Source of the DNA: Streptomyces natalensis ATCC 27448
GTDB lineage: Bacteria; Actinomycetota; Actinomycetes; Streptomycetales; Streptomycetaceae
Length of the DNA stretch: 56,257 nucleotides
Assembly (NCBI RefSeq): GCF_000935125.1
Contig: NZ_JRKI01000033.1
Location: 1 to 56,257 of the forward strand
Direction: 5' to 3'
In this document: positions 42,014-49,714 of the stretch, piece after piece
Position numbering within the stretch: position 1 is the stretch's first letter
Layout: each line of letters begins with the position of its first letter
Notes under the pieces: model-generated
Told to the model about the DNA's origin: nothing
Databases searched by the model: none
Seen by the model: only the letters and a program-made list of their open reading frames with translations
Translations under genes and position numbers: made by a program

Positions 42014-43258
42014 CTACTGCTGTTTGTCGTCCAGCGCAATCGCCCGCCGTGCCGCAGCGAGTTCGCGGTCCCGATCCTCGGGGCGGGGCCGATAGATCTC
42101 GTCCAGGCTATGGGCGGTCTCGTCGTAGACGACGGTGTTCTGCGCGTGCATCCACGCCACCACCCGCCGCAGGACGTCCTCGCGCGAGTAGTCGGTCGGG
42201 CGGGTCTTGCTGATCTGCTTGTTCAAGTGCCGCTCGTCACCGAGCTGGTACCGGATCTGGGCCAGATCCTTGCCGTCCAGCCGCTTGAGCACGGAGCGGA
42301 CCGCAGGCGGCAGCCCTCGACGCCAGGGTTGGCCCGGCAGCGCCGCCTGCGCACCGGCCAGAGCCGTCCGTACGCGGGCCAGGGGCCGGGCCTCGAAGTG
42401 CTCCGCCTGCTCCCGGGCCTGCTCTGTCGCGTCGGTGAACGCTTCCGTGTCCTCGACAAGGAGGCGCCCGTCACCGACACGGCGGTCCAGTTCATCCAGC
42501 GTTGCGCTGCACGCGTTGCCCAGCTCTGCTGCAGCATGGGACAGACCCTCGACCGTCGCGGCGAGATCGGCGGGGGTATCGCCGCTGGCCTCCCAGTGCT
42601 GGCACATCAGCGCGTTCAGCCTGTCGCGGGCGTCCCAGGCCGGCGCGGCCGGAGTGCCCCGCACCGCCGGCCCCGCGGGGTTGCCCTGGTAGCCGTACAC
42701 GGAGAAAGCCGCCTCGGGTACGGGCCCGACCAGGTTGGTGGTCACCGGCCGCTGCCGCTCGTCGTCCTGCTGCTCGGCGCCAGGCTGCGGCATCGTTCCA
42801 CCTGGCTCCCGGCACCAGCCACCCGAACCCTGCCCCTGGGGGTATAGCTGCCCGAACGCCTTTGCCTCAGGGGTTCCTGAGTGCGCCATGAATTTCGGCT
42901 CGGCGCTGACCGCACCGGACGCGTGCGCCGTACGGCCCGCCCATTCCTGAAGGTCGAACAGGAGGTTCGACACCTGTCGTTCCGCCCGCCCCACGGGGTC
43001 GGTGGGCTCTTCCATAGCCTTTCGGGGCGGGGTGATGCGGTAGTCCTCCGTCAGGCGTTTGAAGGCGCCGAGGTGCAGCCAGGCGGCATGCAGTTGGCGG
43101 GCCATTTCCACGGCGACAGGCGCCGGCACTTCGGCCGCTGGTGTCTCGCGCAGCTTGGGCGCCTGCGCCTCCAGCTGTCGCTGAGCGTCCATGTACGCCC
43201 GGCTGGTGTGGTCCTTCGCGGCACGAGCCGCCTGCTTGCGAGCGCGGTCCTTTGGCAC
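42014..43258 (-). CDS. hypothetical protein, 414 aa
   Basis: GTG 43258 follows GAGAAGGGACTCACC. The N-terminus is basic (PKDRARKQAARAAKDHTSRAYMDAQRQLEAQ); the middle has a flexible Gly/Pro/Gln-rich stretch; the C-terminal ~150 residues are helical (LAQIRYQLGDERHLNKQISKTRPTDYSREDVLRRVVAWMH). I recognise no family; charge and length suggest a nucleic-acid- or protein-binding role. The frame upstream to 43390 lacks support. Confidence 0.7.
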   Translation of the reverse strand: MPKDRARKQAARAAKDHTSRAYMDAQRQLEAQAPKLRETPAAEVPAPVAVEMARQLHAAWLHLGAFKRLTEDYRITPPRKAMEEPTDPVGRAERQVSNLLFDLQEWAGRTAHASGAVSAEPKFMAHSGTPEAKAFGQLYPQGQGSGGWCREPGGTMPQPGAEQQDDERQRPVTTNLVGPVPEAAFSVYGYQGNPAGPAVRGTPAAPAWDARDRLNALMCQHWEASGDTPADLAATVEGLSHAAAELGNACSATLDELDRRVGDGRLLVEDTEAFTDATEQAREQAEHFEARPLARVRTALAGAQAALPGQPWRRGLPPAVRSVLKRLDGKDLAQIRYQLGDERHLNKQISKTRPTDYSREDVLRRVVAWMHAQNTVVYDETAHSLDEIYRPRPEDRDRELAAARRAIALDDKQQ

Positions 43259-43496
43259 GGTGAGTCCCTTCTCGGCAGGGTCCACGCACCCCGCCGACAG
43301 GGAAGTGAAGGCAGCCACCGTAGGCCGCGAGAAGGCATGAGTGTTCGGCGGAGTCGCGCGGTTCGGCGAACCTTGGCCCCACATCAGCACCGTGGCGTGG
43401 CACGGTACTGGGACGGGCGCGGGCAGGCGCGTAGCCCCCGAGATCCGGGGACTCTGCCACTGCTCACACGGTAGCGCCTGCCACTGACAGTGCGGG

Positions 43497-44024
43497 TCAG
43501 GACCGCGGAGCGGGCAGTGCTGGCCCGTCCCCTGCGATGAGGCGAACGGGATCGGGCTTGGGCTGTCCGCACAGCAGACAGGGCTCGCCGCGCCCGCGCT
43601 GGGCGTCCAGGCTGCGGATCAACTCCTCCATGACTCCGCGCATTTGGCGCATCGCGGTCCGCATAGGGTCGTCCGGATCGTCTTCCGGGATCTCGCCGTC
43701 CGACACGGTGTAGACCCGTGCGCCGTGTGCCCAGATGTACTGCAGGAGCGCCTCCTGCCGCACGAGCGCCGGGCCCAGGTGGGCGAGGGAGGCGACGAGG
43801 ACACCGTCCACGGCCTTGTCCTGTACGAGCTGCAGTCCCTCCTGCCAGGCTTCACCGCCCTGTGCCTCGTGCACCGAGCGGACCACGGTGAAGCCGTTGC
43901 GCCGAGCCCAGCGGTGCCCGTCCCGGTCCTGCTGCGCATGGTCGTAGCTGGGCGACACCGACTCTGACAGCAGCAGTACGAGCCGCCGTCCGCCCTTCCC
44001 GTCCCTCGCCTGGTGGCTGATCAC
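43497..44024 (-). CDS. serine-recombinase-like (resolvase N-terminal) protein, 175 aa
   Basis: The pattern RRLVLLLSESVSPSYDHAQQDRDGHRWARRNGFTVVRSV ... VDGVLVASLAHLGPALVRQEALLQYIWAHGARVYTV follows the resolvase catalytic domain, but the usual R-x-S-x catalytic motif reads LLSESVS, so activity is uncertain. The tail has CLLCGQPKP. ATG 44024 overlaps the stop of the tyrosine recombinase gene (ATGA), placing it in a recombination operon. It may be a regulator derived from a resolvase. Confidence 0.6.
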   Translation of the reverse strand: MISHQARDGKGGRRLVLLLSESVSPSYDHAQQDRDGHRWARRNGFTVVRSVHEAQGGEAWQEGLQLVQDKAVDGVLVASLAHLGPALVRQEALLQYIWAHGARVYTVSDGEIPEDDPDDPMRTAMRQMRGVMEELIRSLDAQRGRGEPCLLCGQPKPDPVRLIAGDGPALPAPRS

Positions 44025-45115
44025 TGCTCCTCCCCGTGTGCCAGGGCGCCGGCGACATCGGCGGCGAGGCCGTAGCCGGGGCTGTCGTCGAGGAGTTCCT
44101 TGCGTCGGTTGTAGCGCTGGGTGGTGCGGCTGTCCTTGTGGTCGGCCCAGCGCTGCACCTTGTCCGGGCGCGCGTCCGGCTTCGCCAGCGCGTGGGTGAT
44201 GGCGTCACCCTTGGTGCCGTGCGGGCCGCGCAGTGGCAGGCCGGCGCGCTTGGCCAGGGACTGCAGCAGCCGCCACACGGCCGGCTCGTCGAGCTGGCCG
44301 CCGCTGGCCGTGCAGAACAGCCAGCCGGTGGTCCGGCCGTCGAGGTAGTCCTGCAGCGCATCCCACGCCACGGGTGGGATGGGCTTCTTCTTCCGGCCGC
44401 CGCCCTTCATCTTCTCCAGGTGCAGCACCCGGTGCCCCTTGTCGTACCCCAGGTCCTCGACCCGGGCGTTGAGCAGGGAGTCGATGCGCAGGCAGCAGGT
44501 GTACAGGATGAGCAGCAGCGCGTACGCGCGCTTGCGGTACGCAGCGACCCGGTGGTGGTCCCGGGCGGTGACCACCAGGGTGGTCCACTCTTCCTCGGTG
44601 TAGCCGGGGGTGGGCGAGTAGTCCGGGTCGAGCACCGGCCGCTGCACCGCGTCGAACGGGTTCTTCACTCCCGCGTCGCTGGCCTTGTCCAGGTAGCTGA
44701 AGAAGGAGGAGGCCGCCGACAGGGCATTCGCCCGGGAGGCGTCCGAGTACGGCTTCCCGGTCCGGACCATCTCGCCGCGCCGGCCGCCCTTGACCCGCAC
44801 CCAGGTGGGGGCCTTCTCCAGGTACAGCCGGAAGGTGTCCGCCAGGAGGAACTTGACCTGCAGCGGGTGACTGCCGTGGTCCCGGGCGAACTCCTCGAAC
44901 ACCTTGAAGCCCCGGGCGTACGACTTCTGCGTGTTCGCCGAGCGCTGGTGGGCGATCCAGGAGGCCGCGAGCGTCGGGAGCGGGTCGTCCTCGCCGTAGA
45001 GGGCGAGCAGGAAGTCGTACAGCTTCCGCGCGTGCTCGGGCCATTGGTCACGAGGGTCGCGGTGCAGAGTGTCCAGGGTCGCCCGCGGAGAGCGGACCAG
45101 GGCGGTGGCTGTCAC
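44021..45115 (-). CDS. tyrosine recombinase / integrase (divergent HxxR box), 364 aa
   Basis: A core-binding domain covers ~25-150 and a catalytic domain follows: Arg in YTCCLRIDSLLNARVEDL, Lys in MKGGGRKKKPIPP, His in RWADHKDSRTTQRY and Tyr in QRYN. The HxxR box is unusual: where HALRHTF-like sequence is expected it reads DAITHALAKPDA without the arginine. GTG 45115 overlaps the stop of the upstream 107-aa gene. It may integrate the plasmid or resolve multimers if active. Confidence 0.78.
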   Translation of the reverse strand: MTATALVRSPRATLDTLHRDPRDQWPEHARKLYDFLLALYGEDDPLPTLAASWIAHQRSANTQKSYARGFKVFEEFARDHGSHPLQVKFLLADTFRLYLEKAPTWVRVKGGRRGEMVRTGKPYSDASRANALSAASSFFSYLDKASDAGVKNPFDAVQRPVLDPDYSPTPGYTEEEWTTLVVTARDHHRVAAYRKRAYALLLILYTCCLRIDSLLNARVEDLGYDKGHRVLHLEKMKGGGRKKKPIPPVAWDALQDYLDGRTTGWLFCTASGGQLDEPAVWRLLQSLAKRAGLPLRGPHGTKGDAITHALAKPDARPDKVQRWADHKDSRTTQRYNRRKELLDDSPGYGLAADVAGALAHGEEQ

Positions 45116-45435
45116 CGGGCCGCCCGGTACCGGCGCACCGTGGCGAGGTTCTCCTGGGCCTCCCGCAGCGCGAGGGAGTCGACGGCAGTGCTGCGCCCGC
45201 TCCAGGCGCGGCGTTCCAGATGCTCGGCCTGCTCGGCGGTCCACGCCTCCAGGGCCTCCAGCGTTTCGCCGGAGAGCGGGACGTCCGGCGCGGTCCGGTC
45301 GAAGAGCAGCTCGGGAAACAGCTGCGGGTCGAAGACCCTGCCGGTGGCTCCGGCGTAGGTCTCGACGGCGCGCTGGAAGTGGTCCAGGTCGCTCGATTCA
45401 CCCGTTTCCGGGGCATTCTGAGGCGGCGTCAGCAT
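45112..45435 (-). CDS. small partner protein of recombinase operon, 107 aa
   Basis: Helical, soluble and acidic (LDHFQRAVETYAGATGRVFDPQLFPELLFDRT...). It heads the three-gene recombinase operon with GTGA coupling. ATG 45435 lies three bases from a perfect 10-bp inverted repeat (45439-45464), suggesting tight repression. No known domain. Confidence 0.68.
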   Translation of the reverse strand: MLTPPQNAPETGESSDLDHFQRAVETYAGATGRVFDPQLFPELLFDRTAPDVPLSGETLEALEAWTAEQAEHLERRAWSGRSTAVDSLALREAQENLATVRRYRAAR

Positions 45436-45438
45436 ACC

Positions 45439-45464
45439 CACAGGATAACCGTAATTATCCTGTG
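45439..45464. promoter_or_regulatory. operator-like inverted repeat before recombinase operon
   Basis: CACAGGATAA-N6-TTATCCTGTG is a perfect 10-6-10 inverted repeat overlapping the start region of the minus-strand operon. It is AT-richer than its surroundings. Confidence 0.65.
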
Positions 45465-45504
45465 CGTTTGTTCCGGCCACCCGCGCGGGTGAATCCAGCC
45501 AGAG

Positions 45505-45550
45505 TGTCAAGGATGCCCTGACGCATCTATCTGTCAGGGATACCCTGACG
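45505..45550. promoter_or_regulatory. tandem operator palindromes before the 45553 regulator
   Basis: GTCAAGG-ATG-CCCTGAC (45506-45522) and GTCAGGG-ATA-CCCTGAC (45533-45549) have centres 27 bp apart; the second ends three bases before the ATG. The design matches the pair before the paralogous gene at 13397. Confidence 0.7.
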
Positions 45551-45552
45551 AC

Positions 45553-46368
45553 ATGGATGAAGCGAACGAACGGACCGAGCGGGAGCGGCCACCGGCCCTC
45601 GCCCCGGCCGACGAAGCGATGCTCGCCCGCGCACAGACGCTCCTGGAGATCGTCGAGTCGGCGCTGCGCGACGTCGCCCAGCCCTACCCGAGCGACGACC
45701 ACGGCGGCCTGCTGCGCGACGCCCTGTTCGTGCAGGGCCTCGCCCAGCAACTGGTCGACCAGGCCGTCATCGCCGAACGCGAGCGCGGCGCCAGCTGGAC
45801 CGCCCTCGGCAACGCCGCTGACATCTCCCGGCAGTCCGCCCACGAGCGCTGGAACACCAAGGTGGGCGCATGGGCCCTTACGGGCCGCCAGCGCAACGGC
45901 ATCGGCCGCGGTCCCGCGGACCCGGCCGAGCACGCCCGCTACCTCGATCGGTGGCTGGACGCCCTGGTCGGCAAGGGCCCGGACGGGGTCAGCCGTCTGC
46001 TGCCCTCTCTGCACGATCAGGCGGCCCGCGACGAGGCCAACGCCCGCCGCACCGAGGTGAAGCAGCTCCAGGGGCGGGCGGAAGAACTCCGCAAGGAGTG
46101 CGACGCCGCGTACACCATGGCGATGGAAGCCACCGACACCGACGCCGCCGAGGACAAGCGCGCCGTGTGGGCGGCACGGCACTTCGCCCACGCGGAGGTC
46201 TACGACCGGCTCGCCGCCATCGAGGAACCCCTCGCCGCCGAACACCGCCGCCGCGCCACCACCCAGCGCAGCCTCGCGCAGGGCATCCTCCGGGGCCGCG
46301 CCCCGGCTGACGGCGCTGGCATGACGATCGCCTCCGGGGACGCGCAGGCGGAAGGAGCCGACCAGTGA
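45553..46368 (+). CDS. HTH-containing regulator-like protein, 271 aa (paralogue of the 13397 gene)
   Basis: Residues ~73-100 (VIAERERGASWTALGNAADISRQSAHERW) match the HTH-like unit of the 13397 product. The C-terminal half is a charged helix (RRTEVKQLQGRAEELRKECDAAYTMAMEATD). There is no ribosome site and the operator abuts the ATG, as for its paralogue. Its stop overlaps the next GTG start. Confidence 0.75.
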   Translation: MDEANERTERERPPALAPADEAMLARAQTLLEIVESALRDVAQPYPSDDHGGLLRDALFVQGLAQQLVDQAVIAERERGASWTALGNAADISRQSAHERWNTKVGAWALTGRQRNGIGRGPADPAEHARYLDRWLDALVGKGPDGVSRLLPSLHDQAARDEANARRTEVKQLQGRAEELRKECDAAYTMAMEATDTDAAEDKRAVWAARHFAHAEVYDRLAAIEEPLAAEHRRRATTQRSLAQGILRGRAPADGAGMTIASGDAQAEGADQ

Positions 46369-46559
46369 GCCGCAACCATGATCAATCTCAGCGCCAATGG
46401 CTGTACCGATGTTCCCCGAGGCCGAAGAACACGGGCGTCCCCGTCCCCGACATCGCGACGAAGCTGACCATCAAGACGGGCAAGAACGCGGGCAAGTCCC
46501 CCTCGGTCGCCTCGCTGTACCGGGCACTCGCTGAAGCCGACGAACAGATCATCGCTTAG
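46365..46559 (+). CDS. recombinase C-terminal HTH fragment, 64 aa
   Basis: After a short basic start, GVPVPDIATKLTIKTGKNAGKSPSVASLYRALAEADE resembles the C-terminal HTH of serine recombinases without the catalytic domain. It begins at a GTG overlapping the preceding stop, so it is probably translated as a coupled gene. It is framed by two imperfect 39-bp repeats. It may be a remnant kept as a small DNA-binding protein. Confidence 0.55.
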   Translation: MSRNHDQSQRQWLYRCSPRPKNTGVPVPDIATKLTIKTGKNAGKSPSVASLYRALAEADEQIIA

Positions 46560-46596
46560 CGCTAATGGCTGTTCCATTGTTCCCTGAGGCCGGAGA
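46390..46596. repeat. imperfect 39-bp direct repeat, 168 bp apart
   Basis: 46390-46428 and 46558-46596 match at 33 of 39 positions (AGCGCYAATGGCTGT...GAGGCCG). The first copy lies inside the recombinase-fragment gene, the second just after its stop. AATGGCTGTT also occurs just upstream of the relaxase gene (19361-19370). Confidence 0.6.
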
Positions 46597-46690
46597 TGCA
46601 GGAGCGCGACGATGCTGATGCCCAAATGCGCTGTTCGGCGTGCTGTAGGACCGGCCGTACGGAATGAGGTCGCGTTCGCCAGGTAGCGCC

Positions 46691-46885
46691 TCAGCCGATC
46701 AGCTGGTGCAGGCCGAGCGTGCTGGCGCCCGTGCACGCCAGACCGGCGAGCACGGCGCTGGCGACGTCGCCGGCGCTGAAGTAGGTGAGCCCACCGACGA
46801 CAAGACCGAAGAAGGCGGCGGTCAGCAGCACAAGGACCGCGCGCTGGGTCAACAGCGGCTCGGTCCGGGGCGGAGGGGCCGTCAT
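46691..46885 (-). CDS. small membrane protein, 64 aa (paralogue of the 50733 gene)
   Basis: Two hydrophobic segments (AVLVLLTAAFFGLVVGGLTYF and AVLAGLACTGASTLGLHQLIG). The second half aligns with the 50733 product (PAAVLAGLTAAGLSIPVLRSLIG). It overlaps the upstream 155-aa gene by ATGA and is the last gene of the PadR operon. Confidence 0.7.
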   Translation of the reverse strand: MTAPPPRTEPLLTQRAVLVLLTAAFFGLVVGGLTYFSAGDVASAVLAGLACTGASTLGLHQLIG

Positions 46886-47349
46886 GCCGACTCCCTCTCC
46901 CGCCCAGTGCGCACCGTGTACGCGTACCGCGGCATCGCGAGCAACTGAGCGATGATCCAACCCCAGCAGGCCCGGCGCGTGGGCAAGTCGGCCAAGTAGC
47001 CGCGCTGTTCCTCCAGCCAGTCGGCCCGCTCGGATCCAGGTAGAAGCAGAGCCGTGAGGCGAAGCAGCCCCACACCAGTGGGGTGCTCGATCTTGCGGTC
47101 CGCCTCCATGCGTGCTCGTGCAAACGCTTCTACAAGTTCGCGGCTGAGAGGCACCGAGAAGCTGGCGTCGACTGCGCCGAGCTGAGTGAAGTACACAACG
47201 AAGCCGGCCCGGGACAGCTCGATGCTTGCGTGAACCTCACGCTCGATTCCCGACCGGTACTTCGCCTTCACCTCGTCCCACGCCAGGAGGTAGGCCGCCG
47301 ATTCCAGGTCCCCAACGGGAACAACCGGCTCCAGAAGCTTCAGTTTCAC
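46882..47349 (-). CDS. hypothetical protein in PadR operon, 155 aa
   Basis: GTG 47349 has GGAGG upstream and overlaps the PadR stop (GTGA). Soluble and helical (SAAYLLAWDEVKAKYRSGIEREVHASIELSR), with a slightly hydrophobic C-terminus (CWGWIIAQLLAMPRYAYTVR). No family is recognised. Co-expression with PadR suggests it is the regulated function or an effector-sensing partner. Confidence 0.68.
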   Translation of the reverse strand: MKLKLLEPVVPVGDLESAAYLLAWDEVKAKYRSGIEREVHASIELSRAGFVVYFTQLGAVDASFSVPLSRELVEAFARARMEADRKIEHPTGVGLLRLTALLLPGSERADWLEEQRGYLADLPTRRACWGWIIAQLLAMPRYAYTVRTGRERESA

Positions 47350-47714
47350 AGCGTTCCTCCGGCGTAGCCCGGCCGCACCGCGCCAGCGCGGCTGGAGTCC
47401 GTGGCAGTGACCGCCGCGAGGGCGTATGGAGCGCACTCGGCACCCTTGTCGGTAAGACGGAAGAAGCGGCGCCGGGGCCGCCCCTCGGCTTCGGCCAGGG
47501 CATCTGCCTCCCAGCGGCGCTCCACCCAACCAGCCTGGCGGAGACGCTCCAGAAGAGGGAAGAGCGTTCCGTTCGGGAGCCCGGTGAGCGTTGACAACTC
47601 CAGCCCGTAAAGCCCCTCCGCCAGGACCGTCGTTCGGCGCTCGCCGTCAACCCCCCGACCCAGCAGGGCGCGCAGCACCGTCTGAGTGTGCGGCGTCATC
47701 TTTGGATCTGACAT
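47346..47714 (-). CDS. PadR-family transcriptional regulator, 122 aa
   Basis: The winged helix is clear: GLYGLELSTLTGLPNGTLFPLLERLRQAGWVERRWE, followed by RRRFFRLTDKG, the usual PadR wing. The C-terminal dimerisation helix is short. The perfect 18-bp inverted repeat immediately upstream (47716-47767) is its probable operator, implying self-repression of the three-gene operon. Confidence 0.88.
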   Translation of the reverse strand: MSDPKMTPHTQTVLRALLGRGVDGERRTTVLAEGLYGLELSTLTGLPNGTLFPLLERLRQAGWVERRWEADALAEAEGRPRRRFFRLTDKGAECAPYALAAVTATDSSRAGAVRPGYAGGTL

Positions 47715-47715
47715 G

Positions 47716-47767
47716 CCATCAATCTACCTAGGTCGACACTTCATTGTCTACCTAGGTAGATTGATGG
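47716..47767. promoter_or_regulatory. PadR operator, perfect 18-bp inverted repeat
   Basis: Two 18-base arms (left 47716-47733, right 47750-47767) separated by 16 bases are exact complements; each contains ACCTAGGT. The left arm begins two bases from the PadR start codon. Confidence 0.8.
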
Positions 47768-47911
47768 TCAGGTGGCCGGGGGGGAGCCCTTCGCTCCGGA
47801 ACAGCGTTGTTGGACGGCGGAGTCCTCGTACCGATGCGCTGCCCTGACTTGAGGTCCCTTCGTGCAACAACCGATCGGTTGATGAACAACTCGGGTCAGC
47901 GTCAGGCGCCC

Positions 47912-48793
47912 CTAAATGGGCGCGGAACGAAATGATTCGGGTAGCTGTCCTGAGCTGGACAGGAGGTCGAGCACACGGTGCCCTCCCAGTGCCCATCGCA
48001 GTATGTCGTCACAGTCGACCAGCTGTACGTTCAGCTTGCTGGCCAGGTCCCTGGCTGGTTTGGTGAATCTCCCCGTCGTGACGACGAAGGCGAGATCGGC
48101 GCTGTGTACCTGTCGTGCGCCGCTGACCTGCTGGATCACCCCTGACCCGACCGGATTGCGCGGATCGCCCGTGTGTTTGCACTGAACGATGGCGCGGCGG
48201 CCGTCCCCTGCGGGGAGGCGCGCGACAACATCGGCGGCGACATCGCCCGCTCCGCCGTTCCAGCGTTCGATGACGAAGCCGTCGAAGTTCAGCAACTGGG
48301 CTATGCGCTGTTCGAATTCCCGATGGTGGAGTTTGTAAAGGGCTCCAAAGCGCTGCCCTACAGCAGCCAGATGCTCCGATTCGTCGTCTTCTCTGATCTT
48401 TTCTATTCGTCCCACCCAGGCGTTCGCTTCGTCGATGAGCGGCTCCAACTTCCCGGCCGACGGGGAGGTGGCGAGCGTGGACTCGACACGAGCGACCAGA
48501 CGACGCATCGCCGGTGCCTCGGAAGCCAACTGCTCGAAGAAGCGGACCGAGGTCTCGTGCCAGTCGGTGAGGAAGAGACGACGAGAGGCGACGTCGAGCA
48601 ACTGATCCAGGTTCTCAACGTTCCGCTTGAGTATGTCTAGGTTCTTGCGGTGTGCGTTCACTCCTGCCTGCTCGCCGAAAAGCTCACCGATGGAGGGGAG
48701 GTTGTCCGGATCGAAGTTCTCCGGGTCGAAGAACGAGCCCAGAACGTCGCTGAAGTCGAGGTGCGTTGGTGCCGAGGTATTACTACTGATCAC
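47912..48793 (-). CDS. Mrr-type restriction endonuclease-like protein, 293 aa
   Basis: The C-terminal ~130 residues form a PD-(D/E)xK Mrr domain: LLNFDGFVIERWNGGAGDVAADVVARL, then RAIVQCKHTG (the Q-x-K catalytic strand) and SADLAFVVTTGRFTKPARDLAS. The N-terminal ~150 residues are helical and may sense or oligomerise. Mrr proteins cleave modified DNA (type IV restriction). No methyltransferase partner is adjacent. The start is GTG 48793. Catalytic residues look intact, unlike the Mrr-like protein at 14995. Confidence 0.82.
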   Translation of the reverse strand: MISSNTSAPTHLDFSDVLGSFFDPENFDPDNLPSIGELFGEQAGVNAHRKNLDILKRNVENLDQLLDVASRRLFLTDWHETSVRFFEQLASEAPAMRRLVARVESTLATSPSAGKLEPLIDEANAWVGRIEKIREDDESEHLAAVGQRFGALYKLHHREFEQRIAQLLNFDGFVIERWNGGAGDVAADVVARLPAGDGRRAIVQCKHTGDPRNPVGSGVIQQVSGARQVHSADLAFVVTTGRFTKPARDLASKLNVQLVDCDDILRWALGGHRVLDLLSSSGQLPESFRSAPI

Positions 48794-48824
48794 CGACGCA
48801 GGCTACTGACCAGCACTGACATCG

Positions 48825-49085
48825 ATGGCCGCCGCAGCGGGCGGGGAGGCCACCGAAGGCGAGGAGCACCGTATAGCGACCAAGTACTTCGCCACGCTCC
48901 AGTTCGAGGCGAACGGCCCGACCGTCGAGGGCGAGTGGACCGACGGCACTACTGCCTGGCGCACCTACCGGGATTGGGTAGGGCTCTACGGGAGCAATCC
49001 GAGCGTGGTGATCCGGCTCATCGAGGAGACTGACGGCCGCCGGCAGGTGCTCAAGACCTGGACAGAGCAGGGCGAGGCCGGGTAA
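48825..49085 (+). CDS. hypothetical protein, 86 aa
   Basis: A beta-rich small protein (YFATLQFEANGPTVEGEWTDGTTAWRTYRDWVGLYG ... VVIRLIEETDGRRQVLKTW). Divergent from the Mrr gene by 31 bp. No ribosome site is seen; possibly leaderless. No family is recognised. The next gap (49086-49261) shows nothing. Confidence 0.65.
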   Translation: MAAAAGGEATEGEEHRIATKYFATLQFEANGPTVEGEWTDGTTAWRTYRDWVGLYGSNPSVVIRLIEETDGRRQVLKTWTEQGEAG

Positions 49086-49261
49086 CCGACCGTCTGGTGG
49101 TGAATTCCTCACTCATCGCGCGGCAGCAGCTCCCAGCAGTCCAGCCATTCCGGAGGCGTCGGGGCGGCAGGCTTGTGCTGGGGCTGTTGGACGGCGCAGG
49201 AGCGATCACGGTGGGCGGACGCTACGTCTGTTGGTCGTAGTGTTCTATCTGGGGCGTGCCC

Positions 49262-49714
49262 CTATCGTGCCGGGGCGCCGGAGTACGACTCTTTCAGGTA
49301 GTCATGAACGGCACGCTCGGGCATCCGGAATGAGCGTCCGACCCGGATCGCCGGTAGTGCACCTGAGTGCACCAGTCGATAGACGGTCATCTTGGAGACA
49401 CGCATCACAGTGGCGACCTCTGCCACGGTGAGGAAGACGACTTCTTCGTTGGTCGAGCCACTGGTGGGAGTCGTGGTTTCTTCTTCGGCCTGGGTCTCGG
49501 CGGCCAACTCCAACCGGGCACGAAGATAGTCATGGAACGATTGGCGATTCCCGCAGGTGATACCGAGGCGGGAGCGGTTCTGTGACTGCCCGAGCGTGCG
49601 GGTGACGGCCGCTGTGGCGGGGGTGGTCCGCTCCCGCAGTAGCCGCGCTCCGGGGGAGCCGAGCGACGACTGTTCCAGGAGAGCCTCGAACTCCGCGTCT
49701 CGCTGATCACTCAC
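49262..49714 (-). CDS. excisionase/BldC-family HTH protein, 150 aa
   Basis: The C-terminal domain VVFLTVAEVATVMRVSKMTVYRLVHSGALPAIRVGRSFRMPERAVHDYL is a MerR-like excisionase HTH. The N-terminal ~85 residues are a polar extension (SRLGITCGNRQSFHDYLRARLELAAETQ). GTG 49714 overlaps the stop of the sigma-like gene. It may be a transcription regulator or a recombination directionality factor for one of the integrases. Confidence 0.82.
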   Translation of the reverse strand: MSDQRDAEFEALLEQSSLGSPGARLLRERTTPATAAVTRTLGQSQNRSRLGITCGNRQSFHDYLRARLELAAETQAEEETTTPTSGSTNEEVVFLTVAEVATVMRVSKMTVYRLVHSGALPAIRVGRSFRMPERAVHDYLKESYSGAPAR

